Positions 1 to 8,842 of a DNA stretch of 64,000 nucleotides are shown here, piece by piece. The position numbers and the translations under genes are program-made. The notes beneath the pieces were generated by a model, which had not been told where the DNA came from, did not search any database, and worked only from the letters and a program-made list of their open reading frames with translations. The stretch's first letter is position 1, and each line of letters starts with the position of its first letter. The stretch is from Pseudomonas brassicacearum (GTDB lineage Bacteria > Pseudomonadota > Gammaproteobacteria > Pseudomonadales > Pseudomonadaceae). The stretch spans positions 181,167 through 245,166 of the forward strand of contig NZ_MOBJ01000003.1 of assembly GCF_003732225.1 (NCBI RefSeq), in the 5' to 3' direction.

Positions 1-52
1 TCAGACCGGTCATTTCCAGATCGATCCAAATCAGATTCTGCGGGTTTTGCAT
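1..52 (-). CDS. orn: Oligoribonuclease, N-terminal fragment
   Basis: Only the first 17 codons lie in the window; the gene runs off the left edge on the minus strand. They translate as MQNPQNLIWIDLEMTGL. This contains the first DEDD exonuclease motif (WIDLEMTGL), whose Asp and Glu bind the catalytic metals. Orn degrades 2-5 nt RNAs, including pGpG from c-di-GMP breakdown. It is divergent from rsgA, as in other pseudomonads. The identification is strong despite the short length because the N-terminus is nearly invariant in this family. Confidence 0.9.
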   Translation of the reverse strand, partial: MQNPQNLIWIDLEMTGL

Positions 53-159
53 GTGTCGGCTCCTCGGCGTAGGCATGCAGTTTAGCCTAGAGGACTCTCG
101 GGGCGTGCTAAACTCGCGGCCGTTTTACCTAATCGCTGCATTATCGACACGGAACACCC

Positions 160-1191
160 ATGGCCAAACGCCAACTCAATCGTCGTCAAAACTGGCGCAT
201 CGAAAAGATTCAAGGCGAGCGCGCTGCCCGCGCCGCCAAACGCGAATCCTCTGCCGTAGAAGCGCTGGAGGGCGGTGACCTTGGCCCCGAGCAAACGGGC
301 CTGGTGATCGCGCACTTCGGTGTGCAGGTCGAGGTCGAGGCCCGCGACGGCGAACTCGCCGGTCAGGTATTCCGCTGCCACTTGCGAGCCAACCTGCCTG
401 CGCTGGTGACCGGCGACCAGGTGGTCTGGCGCGCCGGTAACCAGGGCATCGGCGTAATCGTCGCGCAACTGCCGCGCAACACCGAACTGTGCCGTCCCGA
501 CAGCCGTGGTCAGCTCAAGCCGGTAGCAGCCAACGTCGACATGATCGTGATTGTCTTCGCTCCACTGCCCGAGCCTCACGCCAACCTGATCGACCGTTAC
601 CTGGTCGCCGCCGAACACGCCGGCATTCGTCCGTTGCTGCTGCTCAACAAATTCGACCTGATCGACGAGCAGAATGCGCCGGCGCTGAATGCCTTGCTGG
701 CGGTTTACCGCACGCTGGGCTACCCGGTACTGGAAGTCTCGGCGCATCACGGCAATGGCATGGAGCAGTTGCAGGAACAACTGGACGGGCGCATCAGCGT
801 GTTCGTCGGTCAGTCCGGCGTCGGCAAGTCCTCACTGGTCAATAGCCTGTTGCCAGAAGTCGAAACCCGCGTCGGCCCGTTGTCCGAGTTGTCCGGCCAG
901 GGCACCCACACCACCACCACTGCGCGGTTGTTCCACTTCCCCGGCGGCGGTGAGTTGATCGACTCCCCGGGTATTCGGGAATTCGGCCTGGGCCACGTCA
1001 GCCGTGCCGATGTCGAAGCCGGTTTCATCGAGTTCAACGACTTGATCGGCACCTGCCGTTTCCGCGACTGCAAGCACGACCGCGAACCCGGTTGCGCCCT
1101 GCTCAAGGCGCTGGAAGACGGCCGCGTGCAACAGCAGCGCATGAACAGCTACCGCTCGATCATCGCCAGCCTGCCCGAAACCAGCTATTAA
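160..1191 (+). CDS. rsgA: Small ribosomal subunit biogenesis GTPase RsgA
   Basis: A 343-residue circularly permuted GTPase that helps mature the 30S subunit and is stimulated by ribosomes. The order of motifs is the permuted one expected of RsgA. An N-terminal OB-fold (about 40-110) comes first, then NKFD at 163-166, the P-loop GQSGVGKS at 217-224 and DSPG at 268-271. A C-terminal zinc site follows with Cys299, Cys304, His306 and Cys312. Length is normal for the family. It is transcribed divergently from orn, with 107 bp between the two start codons. A hairpin without a U-tract follows the stop. Confidence 0.97.
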   Translation: MAKRQLNRRQNWRIEKIQGERAARAAKRESSAVEALEGGDLGPEQTGLVIAHFGVQVEVEARDGELAGQVFRCHLRANLPALVTGDQVVWRAGNQGIGVIVAQLPRNTELCRPDSRGQLKPVAANVDMIVIVFAPLPEPHANLIDRYLVAAEHAGIRPLLLLNKFDLIDEQNAPALNALLAVYRTLGYPVLEVSAHHGNGMEQLQEQLDGRISVFVGQSGVGKSSLVNSLLPEVETRVGPLSELSGQGTHTTTTARLFHFPGGGELIDSPGIREFGLGHVSRADVEAGFIEFNDLIGTCRFRDCKHDREPGCALLKALEDGRVQQQRMNSYRSIIASLPETSY

Positions 1192-1205
1192 ACAGACTGT
1201 CTGCG

Positions 1206-1225
1206 CCCCTGCCGTCCAGCAGGGG
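1206..1225 (+). terminator. Hairpin downstream of rsgA
   Basis: A perfect 7-bp GC stem (CCCCTGC/GCAGGGG) with a 6-nt loop sits 15 bp after the rsgA stop. There is no T-run after it, so termination is uncertain. The rest of the spacer to 1436 shows no gene and presumably holds the promoter for the TIR-caspase operon. Confidence 0.4.
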
Positions 1226-1436
1226 TGCGGGCTGCTCTGCACGCCTTACACCCGCACCCCGAGCCATAAACAAAAGAACCTTCTGTAGGGCTTTTTGCCT
1301 CGCCAAAGAAGGACTCTTCTCTTTGTTTTCGGGCACCTTGTTGCCCTGATCTATTCCCCTACATTCACTCCCTCTTCGTGCCGCCAACCCGGCTGCGCGG
1401 GCACCCGTTCGCTGCGTGCGAACCGAGGGACACCCC

Positions 1437-1844
1437 ATGCAAACCTTTCATTTGTTCATCAGCCATTCGTGGAACTACTCAGATGCCCACGACAACCTCG
1501 TCAAGCTTCTGAAGGCTCATCCGAGCTTCGCCTTCAAGAATTTTTCCGTCCCGCAGGAAGACCCGATCATCGGTGCGCGAACCGATAAGCAGCTGGTAGA
1601 AGCCATTGAAAACCAGATCCGGCCCTGTTCGGCAGTACTGATCATGGCGGGCATGTATTCCACTTACAGCAAGTGGATCAACAAGGAAATCGAGATCGCC
1701 AAACGCATGGGCAAAGTGATCATTGCGATCAAGCCCTTCGGAGCCGAACGGATTAGCGCTGTGGTGCGCGAGGCTGCCCACGCCGAATGCGCGTGGAACA
1801 CCAACAGCATTGTCAGCACCATTCACAAGCACGCGGCGGGGTGA
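1437..1844 (+). CDS. ThsB-like TIR domain protein (first gene of TIR-caspase operon)
   Basis: A single-domain protein of 135 residues. The opening strand FHLFISHSW (4-12), the segment around NFSVPQEDPI (35-44), and a WxxxE motif at Trp80-Glu84 match the ThsB/MTH538-like TIR family. In TIR enzymes this glutamate is the catalytic residue for NAD+ cleavage or cyclisation. The ATG at 1437 is preferred over one 21 bp upstream because GAGGGA lies just before it and the domain begins at once. The stop is followed after 3 bp by the caspase-like gene. Inference: it senses infection and makes a nucleotide signal from NAD+. Function in this strain is untested. Confidence 0.85.
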   Translation: MQTFHLFISHSWNYSDAHDNLVKLLKAHPSFAFKNFSVPQEDPIIGARTDKQLVEAIENQIRPCSAVLIMAGMYSTYSKWINKEIEIAKRMGKVIIAIKPFGAERISAVVREAAHAECAWNTNSIVSTIHKHAAG

Positions 1845-1847
1845 GTG

Positions 1848-2807
1848 ATGCGCAAGGGATTGTTTATCGGGATCAATAACTACACGCATGTGTCGTCCTT
1901 GTCCGGCTGCAACAATGATGCGATAGCCATGGCTTCATTACTGGAACGCCATGCCAGCGGCCGACCCAACTTCAGCAACAAGATTCTGACTTCAGCGGAA
2001 GAGCATCTGAGCCTTGGGGCGCTCAAGGAAAACATTCGAAGTCTGTTTTCCGGCAAATGCGATGTCGCGTTGTTGTACTTCGCCGGGCACGGCCAATTCA
2101 ATACGGACATTGATGAAGGCCTGCTCATCCCACAGGACTATCACCCCTCAGGTGAAGGCCTGCGCATCAGCGACATTCTGGAGTGGGCCCACAACGCCAC
2201 GCAGATCGAAAACAAGATCATCATCCTCGACTGTTGCGAAGCCGGTGCGGCCGGAGAGCTTCGTGGCTTGAAGGGCGGATCCAGCAGGCTGAGCGAGGGA
2301 GTCACCATCCTCACGGCCTGCAAGAAAAACGAGCCTGCAATGGAAAACGCTGGCCACGGCGTATTTACCGGTCTGCTTCTACAGGCGCTGCACGGGGGAG
2401 CCGCCAACGTTCTGGGCAAGGTCACACCCGGCAGCGTCTACTCGTTTGTCGATAACGCTCTCGGCGCGTGGGAGCAGCGCCCCGTCTTCAAGACCAATGT
2501 GTCGCAGTTCGTGGCCTTGCGCGAAGTCGCACCGCTGATCGCCGAGGAAACACTGCGCAAGCTACCCGACTGGTTCCCCGACGCGAGCTTTGTCTTCCCT
2601 CTCGACCCCAGTTTCGAACCCACAGAGGCCGCATTCGATGCCGACAATGGCGACATCTTCGCCCAACTGCAAAAGTGCAACCGCCACAGCCTGATCGAAC
2701 CGGTCGATGCCGAGCACATGTACTACGCCGCCATCCATTCCACCGGTTGCCGCCTCACCGCCCTCGGCGCCTATTACCGTGAACTCGCGATCAAGGGACA
2801 TTTCTGA
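1848..2807 (+). CDS. Caspase-like (peptidase C14) protein, putative defence effector
   Basis: A 319-residue protein with an N-terminal caspase fold. It begins KGLFIGINNY, typical of bacterial metacaspase-like proteases. The catalytic His81 lies in YFAGHGQF and the catalytic Cys130 in ILDCCEAG (second Cys). The protease domain ends near residue 225. The remaining ~90 residues, rich in aromatic and acidic positions, belong to no domain I recognise and may sense the TIR product. GTG at 1845 is an alternative start one codon upstream. The stop overlaps the next ATG by one base (TGATG). Pairing of TIR and caspase-like proteins is known in Thoeris-type immunity, where the activated protease cleaves host proteins and kills the infected cell. 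Confidence 0.88.
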   Translation: MRKGLFIGINNYTHVSSLSGCNNDAIAMASLLERHASGRPNFSNKILTSAEEHLSLGALKENIRSLFSGKCDVALLYFAGHGQFNTDIDEGLLIPQDYHPSGEGLRISDILEWAHNATQIENKIIILDCCEAGAAGELRGLKGGSSRLSEGVTILTACKKNEPAMENAGHGVFTGLLLQALHGGAANVLGKVTPGSVYSFVDNALGAWEQRPVFKTNVSQFVALREVAPLIAEETLRKLPDWFPDASFVFPLDPSFEPTEAAFDADNGDIFAQLQKCNRHSLIEPVDAEHMYYAAIHSTGCRLTALGAYYRELAIKGHF

Positions 2808-3292
2808 TGCCTGTGTTTATCAGCTACCGCCATACCGACCGCGAGCGCGCCATGCTCATCAACGCTCGCTTGAAACTGGCCGGCATCAAGACTTACCTTG
2901 ACGTACTGGATGCCGAATCTCAGACCACTGACGATATTACCAACGTCATTACCCGCAACATTACCGAGTGCACGCACCTGCTCGCTGTGGTCTCCGAAAA
3001 AACGGCGCAGTCCTGGTGGGTCCCTTTCGAAATCGGCGAAGCAACCATCAGCGATCGCCGGATCTGCTCCTTCAAGACCGGCAACACCACGCTGCCAATG
3101 TACCTCGACAAATGGCCAAAACTGAGCAACGACGACGACATCGAATTTTTCATCGATGAATACAAGGATGAGTCGGCGTCCCTACGCTCAATGACACTGG
3201 ATTCGGCCAACGAATCGTTTCGCGGTACTTACAGGACGAAAGCCGAACACTTCCACGACAAACTGAAAAACAGAATTCGCCGCGGCTTCTGA
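2807..3292 (+). CDS. TIR domain protein (third gene of TIR-caspase operon)
   Basis: A 161-residue TIR protein of the TIR_2 type, different in sequence from the first TIR of the operon. It opens with MPVFISYRHTDRE (the beta-A/box 1 region) and has a WxxxE motif at Trp71-Glu75 (WVPFEIGEA). The C-terminal ~50 residues are acidic then basic. Translation is coupled to the caspase gene through TGATG. Either this or the first TIR could be the signal producer; the other might provide a different trigger specificity or signal. A bidirectional hairpin terminator closes the operon 30 bp downstream. Confidence 0.85.
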   Translation: MPVFISYRHTDRERAMLINARLKLAGIKTYLDVLDAESQTTDDITNVITRNITECTHLLAVVSEKTAQSWWVPFEIGEATISDRRICSFKTGNTTLPMYLDKWPKLSNDDDIEFFIDEYKDESASLRSMTLDSANESFRGTYRTKAEHFHDKLKNRIRRGF

Positions 3293-3322
3293 CCCGCTGG
3301 CGATAGACCGCCCGGACACAAT

Positions 3323-3345
3323 AAGGCCGCGATCATCGCGGCCTT
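3323..3345. terminator. Bidirectional terminator between TIR operon and motB
   Basis: A perfect stem AAGGCCGCGAT/ATCGCGGCCTT with almost no loop lies between convergent genes. It is followed by TGTTGT on the plus strand and ATTGTGT on the minus strand. It can serve both the defence operon and motAB. Confidence 0.8.
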
Positions 3346-3353
3346 GTTGTGGG

Positions 3354-4394
3354 TCACTGCTTGGGTGGTTCAGCCGGCTGGGCCGGATCCCCTGCTTTCG
3401 GTGCCGGAGCGTCGAACAGGTTCAGGCGTTCCCGAAGCTCATGCGCCGGCAGCGGTTCCTTGTCCGCCGGCAAGGCGTTCGGATCGGCGGGTACGGTAGG
3501 CACCTCACCCGGAGCACCCTGCCCCGGTGTCGGCGCAGGCTCGGCCCCTTGTTCACCCTCGATGGCACGCTGGGCCTTCTTGGTCAGCACGACGATGTCG
3601 ATTCGGCGGTTGACCGGGTTCAACGGATTCTTGCGGTCGAACAACACCGACGAAGCGTAGCCCACCACCCGCGCCACTTGCTGATCCGGATAGCTGCCCG
3701 CCACCAGCGCACGGCGAGCCGCGTTGGCACGGTTGGCCGACAGCTCCCAGTTGCCGAAATCACCGGTGCCCGCATACGGTTTGGCATCGGTGTGACCGCT
3801 GATACTGATTTTGTTCGGCACCGCTTTGATGGTGTCAGCCATGGCCAGCAGGATGTCTTCGAAGTACGGCTTCAAGCGCGCACTGCCGGAGTCGAACATC
3901 GGACGTTTTTCGGAATCGATGATCTGGATGCGCAAGCCTTCCGGGGTTATGTCGAAAAGAATCTGGTCCTTGAACTTCTGCAACTGCGGGTTCTCGTCGA
4001 CCTTTTTCTCCAGCTCTTGCAGCAACAACTCAAGCCGCTCCTGCTCGACCTGCTCGGCCATGCCTTCAACCTGCTCGGTATCGACCGTCACCTTGTCCGG
4101 CTGCGGCTGGGACTTGACCTCGGGGTTGAGGGTTTTGTCCGGCGCCAGCTCCGGCGAGCCGCCGAGATCGATGATGTACGGCGTACCGCTTTCAGAGAAG
4201 CCGATCGGGTCCTTGAAGTAACCGGCAATGGCGATCTTCTGTTCCGGCGTGGCGGTGGATAACAGCCACAACACCAGGAAGAACGCCATCATCGCCGTCG
4301 CGAAGTCAGCGAAGGCGATTTTCCACGCGCCCCCGTGATGCCCGCCAGCAATGCGCTTGACGCGCTTGATGATTATCGGCTGATTATTCTCCAT
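3354..4394 (-). CDS. motB: Flagellar motor stator protein MotB
   Basis: A 346-residue stator subunit that couples proton flow to flagellar rotation and anchors the stator to peptidoglycan. A single transmembrane helix spans about residues 27-47, with the essential proton-binding Asp30 (FADFATAMMAFF). An OmpA-like peptidoglycan-binding domain (about 165-285) contains ISGHTDAKPY and NWELSANRANAARR. The Pro/Ala-rich tail after 290 is longer than in E. coli MotB. It is co-transcribed with motA, whose stop lies 3 bp upstream. Confidence 0.97.
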   Translation of the reverse strand: MENNQPIIIKRVKRIAGGHHGGAWKIAFADFATAMMAFFLVLWLLSTATPEQKIAIAGYFKDPIGFSESGTPYIIDLGGSPELAPDKTLNPEVKSQPQPDKVTVDTEQVEGMAEQVEQERLELLLQELEKKVDENPQLQKFKDQILFDITPEGLRIQIIDSEKRPMFDSGSARLKPYFEDILLAMADTIKAVPNKISISGHTDAKPYAGTGDFGNWELSANRANAARRALVAGSYPDQQVARVVGYASSVLFDRKNPLNPVNRRIDIVVLTKKAQRAIEGEQGAEPAPTPGQGAPGEVPTVPADPNALPADKEPLPAHELRERLNLFDAPAPKAGDPAQPAEPPKQ

Positions 4395-4397
4395 GAC

Positions 4398-5249
4398 TTA
4401 ACGACCGCGAACCGCTTGTTCCAGCTCGGCAAAACTCGGACGGTGCGCCGGGTACAGCACCTTGCGCCCGAACTCTACGGCCAGCGATGGCGGCATACCG
4501 GAAGCCGAAGCCACCAACGACGCCTTGATGGCCTCGTAAACGTTCAGCTCTTCCTTGGCATCGTGAGCCAGGGAGTGCGCCAGCGGACCAAAGAAACCGT
4601 AAGCCGCGAGAATACCGAAGAAGGTACCGACCAGTGCGGCACCGACGTGCAGACCGATGGATTTCTGGTCGCCTTCACCCAGCGAGGCCATGGTCACCAC
4701 GATACCCAGTACCGCCGCGACGATACCGAAGCCGGGCATGGCATCGGCGATACCGTTGACCGCGTGGGATGGGTGCTCGAGGTCTTCCTTGAGGCTGAAC
4801 AGTTCCATGTCGAACAGGCCTTCAAGTTCATGCGGCGCCATGTTGCCGGACGACATGATGCGCAAGTAATCGCAGATGAACGCGGTCATGCGGTCATCCT
4901 TGAGGACCGCCGGGTACTTGGCAAAAATCGGGCTGGCAGCGGCGTCTTCGATATCGCCTTCAATCGCCATCATGCCTTCGCGACGGCTCTTGTTGAGGAT
5001 CTCGTAGATCAGGCCCAGCACCTCCAGATAGAAGGTGTGATTGAAACGCGAACTGAACATGCCCAAGGACTTCTTGAGCACGTGCATCGTCATGTGACCG
5101 GGGTTGGCCTGAAGGAACGCGCCCAGCGCCGCACCGCCAATGATCATCACCTCGAACGGCTGAATCAGGGCGGCAATCTTGCCGTGGGAAAGCACGTATC
5201 CGCCGAGCACGCTCGCGAATACGACGATGATGCCGATAATTTTAGCCAT
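4398..5249 (-). CDS. motA: Flagellar motor stator protein MotA
   Basis: A 283-residue polytopic stator subunit. Two N-terminal helices (IIGIIVVFASVLGGYVL and a second near 35), a large cytoplasmic loop, and two C-terminal helices around residues 170-225 (GIVAAVLGIVVTMASLG) follow the MotA plan. The conserved Pro of the torque-generating region is seen in MPGFGIV. It heads the motAB operon. The 165-bp gap to the divergent HDOD gene must hold both promoters, but no convincing -10/-35 could be assigned by eye. Confidence 0.97.
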   Translation of the reverse strand: MAKIIGIIVVFASVLGGYVLSHGKIAALIQPFEVMIIGGAALGAFLQANPGHMTMHVLKKSLGMFSSRFNHTFYLEVLGLIYEILNKSRREGMMAIEGDIEDAAASPIFAKYPAVLKDDRMTAFICDYLRIMSSGNMAPHELEGLFDMELFSLKEDLEHPSHAVNGIADAMPGFGIVAAVLGIVVTMASLGEGDQKSIGLHVGAALVGTFFGILAAYGFFGPLAHSLAHDAKEELNVYEAIKASLVASASGMPPSLAVEFGRKVLYPAHRPSFAELEQAVRGR

Positions 5250-5414
5250 AGGTAGAAGGTACTTACTGAGTCGGGTTCAAGGTCATATTCGGAAGTTAAA
5301 AAATCTCTTCTTCTACTTATCGGCAAAACTGCGCCAGACTATAGCCAGTTAAGGCGAAAAGCCAATTTGGCCCGCTCCGGGCGTGTTTAATGCAGACGAT
5401 GATCGCGCCCAACC

Positions 5415-6953
5415 ATGGCTAACGAAACGACCGTTCCAACTGCTAAACCGACCACACTCGAAGGCTGGGTCAAGCTGCTCGATCGCGTGGTTTTGCCCGT
5501 GCCGCAAGCCAGTCATGACCGCGTTTGCAAGGCTATCGCCGACAATCGCAGCTCGTTGCGCGATATTGCCGAGTTGATGCAGGGCAGCCCGGCCCTGGCC
5601 CTCAGCGTCATTCGCGAAGCCAATCGCCACACCCATGGCAGCATGAGCGAGCCCAGCGAGAACCTGGAGGTGGCGATCAATCGCCTCGGTCTCAAGCGCA
5701 CCGAAGAACTGCTCGCACGTCTGCCTGCCCTGCCCCAGAACGAAATCCCGCCGGCCCTGCGCCAACTGCAATTGATCAGCCAGCACGCGACCCAACAGGC
5801 CAACGGCTTTTTTGCCAGCCGCCTGGCGCGGCTCTGGCAGGACATCCACTGGGGCAGCCTGCTGTTTCTCTCGCCGTTCTGGCCACTGGCATTAACCTTC
5901 CCGCAGCTGCTGGAAGACTGGGAACTGCGGGTTCTGCACAAGGGCGAGCCCGCGAGCAAGGTCGAACAAGAGTTGTTCGGCGTGCGCCTGCTGGATCTCG
6001 GCCAGGCACTGGTGGAAGTCTGGCGCCTGCCGATCTGGGTCGGGCAAGGCTATCGACTGCTACAGGATGAACAACGCGAGCTGGCGAAAGTCCTGCACAT
6101 CGCCCGCGACGCCGATCACCCGCTGCGCCAGCAAAACCGCCTCGACGACGACCCGACCCTGCGTCGCTGGCTCAACCAACCGGCCAATACAGTGTTGCTG
6201 GCCAATGGTCTGGCGTTATCGTCACAGCAAGCCTGGAGCAGTCCTCACTGCCTGCGCTGGCAGCTTCTGACCAGTCTCTACCTGCAAATGCCAATGGACG
6301 AGGTCCAGCAGCAACTGCACCAGCAAGCCGCGCTCAGCGCTCGCAACCATGCCATGCCAGACCTCTGGCATCCGGCCGGAGCATTGCTCTGGCCGTGGGA
6401 CGAGCGGCGCCTTCATCACGGCCAGCTTCCGGCGCCAGCCCCCACCGCCGAAGACCTGACAAAGTGGCGCAAACAATGTGCAGAACTGCTGGCGGAGCCG
6501 AGCCGCTTTACCAACGCCATGCACCTGACCACCTCCGCCCGGGACGCGCTGGCTGCCTGCGGCATGCGTCGGGTGATGATTCTGATGGCTGATCGCACAC
6601 ACAGCCAATTGCGCGTGCACCAGATTCACGGCCTGCCTAAAGAAGCGGCCACGCTGAATCTGTTGGTCAGCCAGAGTGCCGTGCTGCAACGCTTGCTCTC
6701 ACAACAGGCCCAGGTGCGTCTGACCCCGACCAACAACGCGCAATTTTCGGCCCTGCTGCCCGCCAGCCTGCGCGCGCTGTTCGGCGGTGAGCACCTGCTG
6801 CTGCGCTCCCTGGTCAATAATGGCCGGGTCATCATGCTGGTCGTGGCGGACCAGGGCGGCGGGCCATTTTCGGAAATCACCGTGCAAGCCTTCGGCAAAA
6901 CCGCACAGTGCATCGAAAAAGCCCTGCACAGCTTTAGCAACCGCGGCCAGTAG
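5415..6953 (+). CDS. HDOD domain signalling protein
   Basis: A 512-residue soluble protein. The N-terminal ~200 residues have the HDOD pattern (LEGWVKLLDRVVLPVP, SLRDIAELMQGSPALALSVI and AINRLGLKRTEELL). This is a degenerate HD-like helical fold used in regulatory scaffolds and found with c-di-GMP or chemotaxis modules. The C-terminal ~150 residues look like a sensor of the GAF kind, without clear motifs. It corresponds to the gene between motA and rhdA in P. aeruginosa. ATG at 5415 is taken because the N-terminus immediately enters a plausible sequence. Specific function is unknown. Confidence 0.8.
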   Translation: MANETTVPTAKPTTLEGWVKLLDRVVLPVPQASHDRVCKAIADNRSSLRDIAELMQGSPALALSVIREANRHTHGSMSEPSENLEVAINRLGLKRTEELLARLPALPQNEIPPALRQLQLISQHATQQANGFFASRLARLWQDIHWGSLLFLSPFWPLALTFPQLLEDWELRVLHKGEPASKVEQELFGVRLLDLGQALVEVWRLPIWVGQGYRLLQDEQRELAKVLHIARDADHPLRQQNRLDDDPTLRRWLNQPANTVLLANGLALSSQQAWSSPHCLRWQLLTSLYLQMPMDEVQQQLHQQAALSARNHAMPDLWHPAGALLWPWDERRLHHGQLPAPAPTAEDLTKWRKQCAELLAEPSRFTNAMHLTTSARDALAACGMRRVMILMADRTHSQLRVHQIHGLPKEAATLNLLVSQSAVLQRLLSQQAQVRLTPTNNAQFSALLPASLRALFGGEHLLLRSLVNNGRVIMLVVADQGGGPFSEITVQAFGKTAQCIEKALHSFSNRGQ

Positions 6954-6996
6954 CCGTTGCGCTACAATCCTCCCCTTTGTGCTCTGGAGACCTCAC

Positions 6997-7821
6997 ATGT
7001 CTGACTTCTCTGGCTTGTCGCTGGTGATCGAACCGAGCGACCTGCTCGCCCGTCTCGATGCTCGCGAACTGATTCTGGTCGACCTGACCAGCAGCGCCCG
7101 CTACGCCGAAGGCCACATTCCCGGCGCACGCTTCGTCGACCCCAAACGTACTCAATTGGGTCATGCGCCGGCGCCGGGCCTGCTGCCGCCACAGGCTGCG
7201 CTTGAAGCCCTGTTCGGCGAACTGGGGCATAACCCGGACGCGGTCTACGTGGTCTACGACGACGAAGGCGGTGGTTGGGCCGGACGTTTCATCTGGTTGC
7301 TGGATGTCATCGGCCACAATAAATATCACTACGTGGACGGCGGACTGCTGGCCTGGCTGGCGGAAGGTCTGCCGGTGTCTACCGAAGTGCCAGCGGCCGT
7401 CGGCGGCCCGGTTGCGCTAACCCTGCACGACGAACCTACGGCTACCCGCGAATACCTGCAAAGCCGTCTTGGTGCTGCCGATCTGGCGATCTGGGACGCA
7501 CGCGGGCCGCTGGAATATTCCGGCGAGAAAGTCCTCGCCGCCAAGGGCGGACACATCCCCGGTGCAGTCAATTTCGAATGGACCGCGGGCATGGACAAGA
7601 CGCGCAACTTGCGCATCCGCAGCGACATGCCGCAGATCCTCGAACAACTCGGGATCAGCAAAGACAAAGAAGTGATTACCCACTGCCAGACCCACCACCG
7701 CTCTGGCTTCACCTATCTGGTGGCCAAGGCGCTCGGTTATCCGCGGGTCAAAGGCTACGCCGGCTCCTGGGGCGAATGGGGCAACCACCCCGACACGCCT
7801 GTTGAGATTCAAGGTTCTTAA
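6997..7821 (+). CDS. rhdA: Thiosulfate sulfurtransferase (rhodanese) RhdA
   Basis: A 274-residue two-domain rhodanese that transfers sulfane sulfur from thiosulfate to cyanide or other acceptors. The inactive N-terminal domain (1-135) lacks the cysteine. The C-terminal domain carries Cys230 in the loop CQTHHRSG. This is the unusual active-site loop known from Azotobacter vinelandii RhdA, where the catalytic residue is also Cys230. The ATG at 6997 has GGAG upstream; an extended open frame further upstream overlaps the HDOD gene and is rejected. psd follows after 9 bp, suggesting co-transcription. Confidence 0.93.
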   Translation: MSDFSGLSLVIEPSDLLARLDARELILVDLTSSARYAEGHIPGARFVDPKRTQLGHAPAPGLLPPQAALEALFGELGHNPDAVYVVYDDEGGGWAGRFIWLLDVIGHNKYHYVDGGLLAWLAEGLPVSTEVPAAVGGPVALTLHDEPTATREYLQSRLGAADLAIWDARGPLEYSGEKVLAAKGGHIPGAVNFEWTAGMDKTRNLRIRSDMPQILEQLGISKDKEVITHCQTHHRSGFTYLVAKALGYPRVKGYAGSWGEWGNHPDTPVEIQGS

Positions 7822-7830
7822 GGACAGTTA

Positions 7831-8691
7831 ATGAAAAAGCGTTTGTTCATCCTCAGTCAATACCTGCTACCCCATCACCTGCTGTCGCGTCTGGCCGGGT
7901 GCATTGCCGAATGCCGTGTGCGCTGGTTCAAGAACGCCTTCACCGCCTGGTTCGCCAAACGCTATCAGGTCGACATGTCGCAAGCGCTGGTCGAAGACCT
8001 GACCGCTTACGAACACTTCAACGCGTTCTTCACCCGCGCCTTGAAAGACGGCGCGCGCCCGCTGGACCAGACTCCAGGCGCGATCCTCAGCCCGGCCGAC
8101 GGCGCCGTCAGCCAGCTCGGCCCGATCGAACACGGCCGCGTGTTCCAGGCCAAGGGCCACAGTTTCAGCGTGCTGGAATTGCTCGGTGGTGACGCGGCAA
8201 ACGCTGCGCCGTTCATGGGCGGCGACTTCGCCACTATTTACCTGTCGCCGAAAGACTATCACCGCGTACACATGCCGCTGGCCGGCACCCTGCGCGAAAT
8301 GGTCTACATTCCGGGCCGGATCTTCTCGGTCAACCAGACCACCGCGGAAAACGTTCCGGAACTGTTTGCCCGTAATGAACGCGTTGCGTGCATCTTCGAC
8401 ACCGAGCGCGGGCCAATGGCTGTGGTACTGGTCGGTGCGATGATCGTTGCTTCGATCGAAACCGTCTGGGCCGGGCTGGTGACGCCACCCAAGCGCGAAC
8501 TGAAAACATTCCGCTACGACGAAGCTGCCCGTGCGCCGATTCATCTGGAGAAAGGTGCCGAGCTGGGTCGCTTCAAGCTGGGTTCGACGGCGGTCGTACT
8601 GTTTGGCCCGGATCAAGTGAAGTGGGCTGAAGAGCTGGCGGCTGGTTCGCCAGTGATGATGGGCCAGGGCATGGGCTCACCAAAAGCCTGA
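7831..8691 (+). CDS. psd: Phosphatidylserine decarboxylase proenzyme
   Basis: A 286-residue membrane-associated enzyme converting phosphatidylserine to phosphatidylethanolamine. The self-cleavage motif LGST places the pyruvoyl-forming serine at residue 252. It separates a large beta chain from a short alpha chain. The charge-relay residues Asp90 (SPADG) and His147 (DYHRVHMP) are present. Length fits the bacterial type. It follows rhdA closely and is followed by a REPIN. Confidence 0.97.
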   Translation: MKKRLFILSQYLLPHHLLSRLAGCIAECRVRWFKNAFTAWFAKRYQVDMSQALVEDLTAYEHFNAFFTRALKDGARPLDQTPGAILSPADGAVSQLGPIEHGRVFQAKGHSFSVLELLGGDAANAAPFMGGDFATIYLSPKDYHRVHMPLAGTLREMVYIPGRIFSVNQTTAENVPELFARNERVACIFDTERGPMAVVLVGAMIVASIETVWAGLVTPPKRELKTFRYDEAARAPIHLEKGAELGRFKLGSTAVVLFGPDQVKWAEELAAGSPVMMGQGMGSPKA

Positions 8692-8725
8692 CCTGTACAA
8701 GATCCAATGTGGGAAATATGGGAAA

Positions 8726-8812
8726 TGTGGGAGCGAGCTTGCTCGCGATAGCATCACCTCGGTTTATCAGATAGACCGAGGTGCCTGTATCGCGAGCAAG
8801 CTCGCTCCCACA
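8726..8812. repeat. REPIN (inverted pair of REP sequences)
   Basis: Two REP sequences in inverted orientation: TGTGGGAGCGAGCTTGCTCG on the left and its mirror ending in GCTCCCACA. They are separated by a short spacer that itself pairs (CACCTCGGT/ACCGAGGTG). It sits between convergent psd and serB and may also stop transcription. The same family recurs at 11811, 23272, 27214 and 59168. Confidence 0.9.
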
Positions 8813-8842
8813 AAGGCCTGCATTCACTCAGGCCATGCGGTA

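Noticed and set aside
160..1191. Idea that rsgA belongs to the defence operon
   Set aside because: rsgA is a conserved housekeeping gene next to orn in many genomes. A hairpin and 245 bp separate it from the TIR gene.
1192..1436. Attachment site or tRNA at the edge of the TIR-caspase insert
   Set aside because: No tRNA, direct repeat pair or integrase was found on either side, so the insertion mechanism cannot be read.
3441..4262. 273-codon frame antisense to motB
   Set aside because: Shadow frame opposite motB, with no motif.
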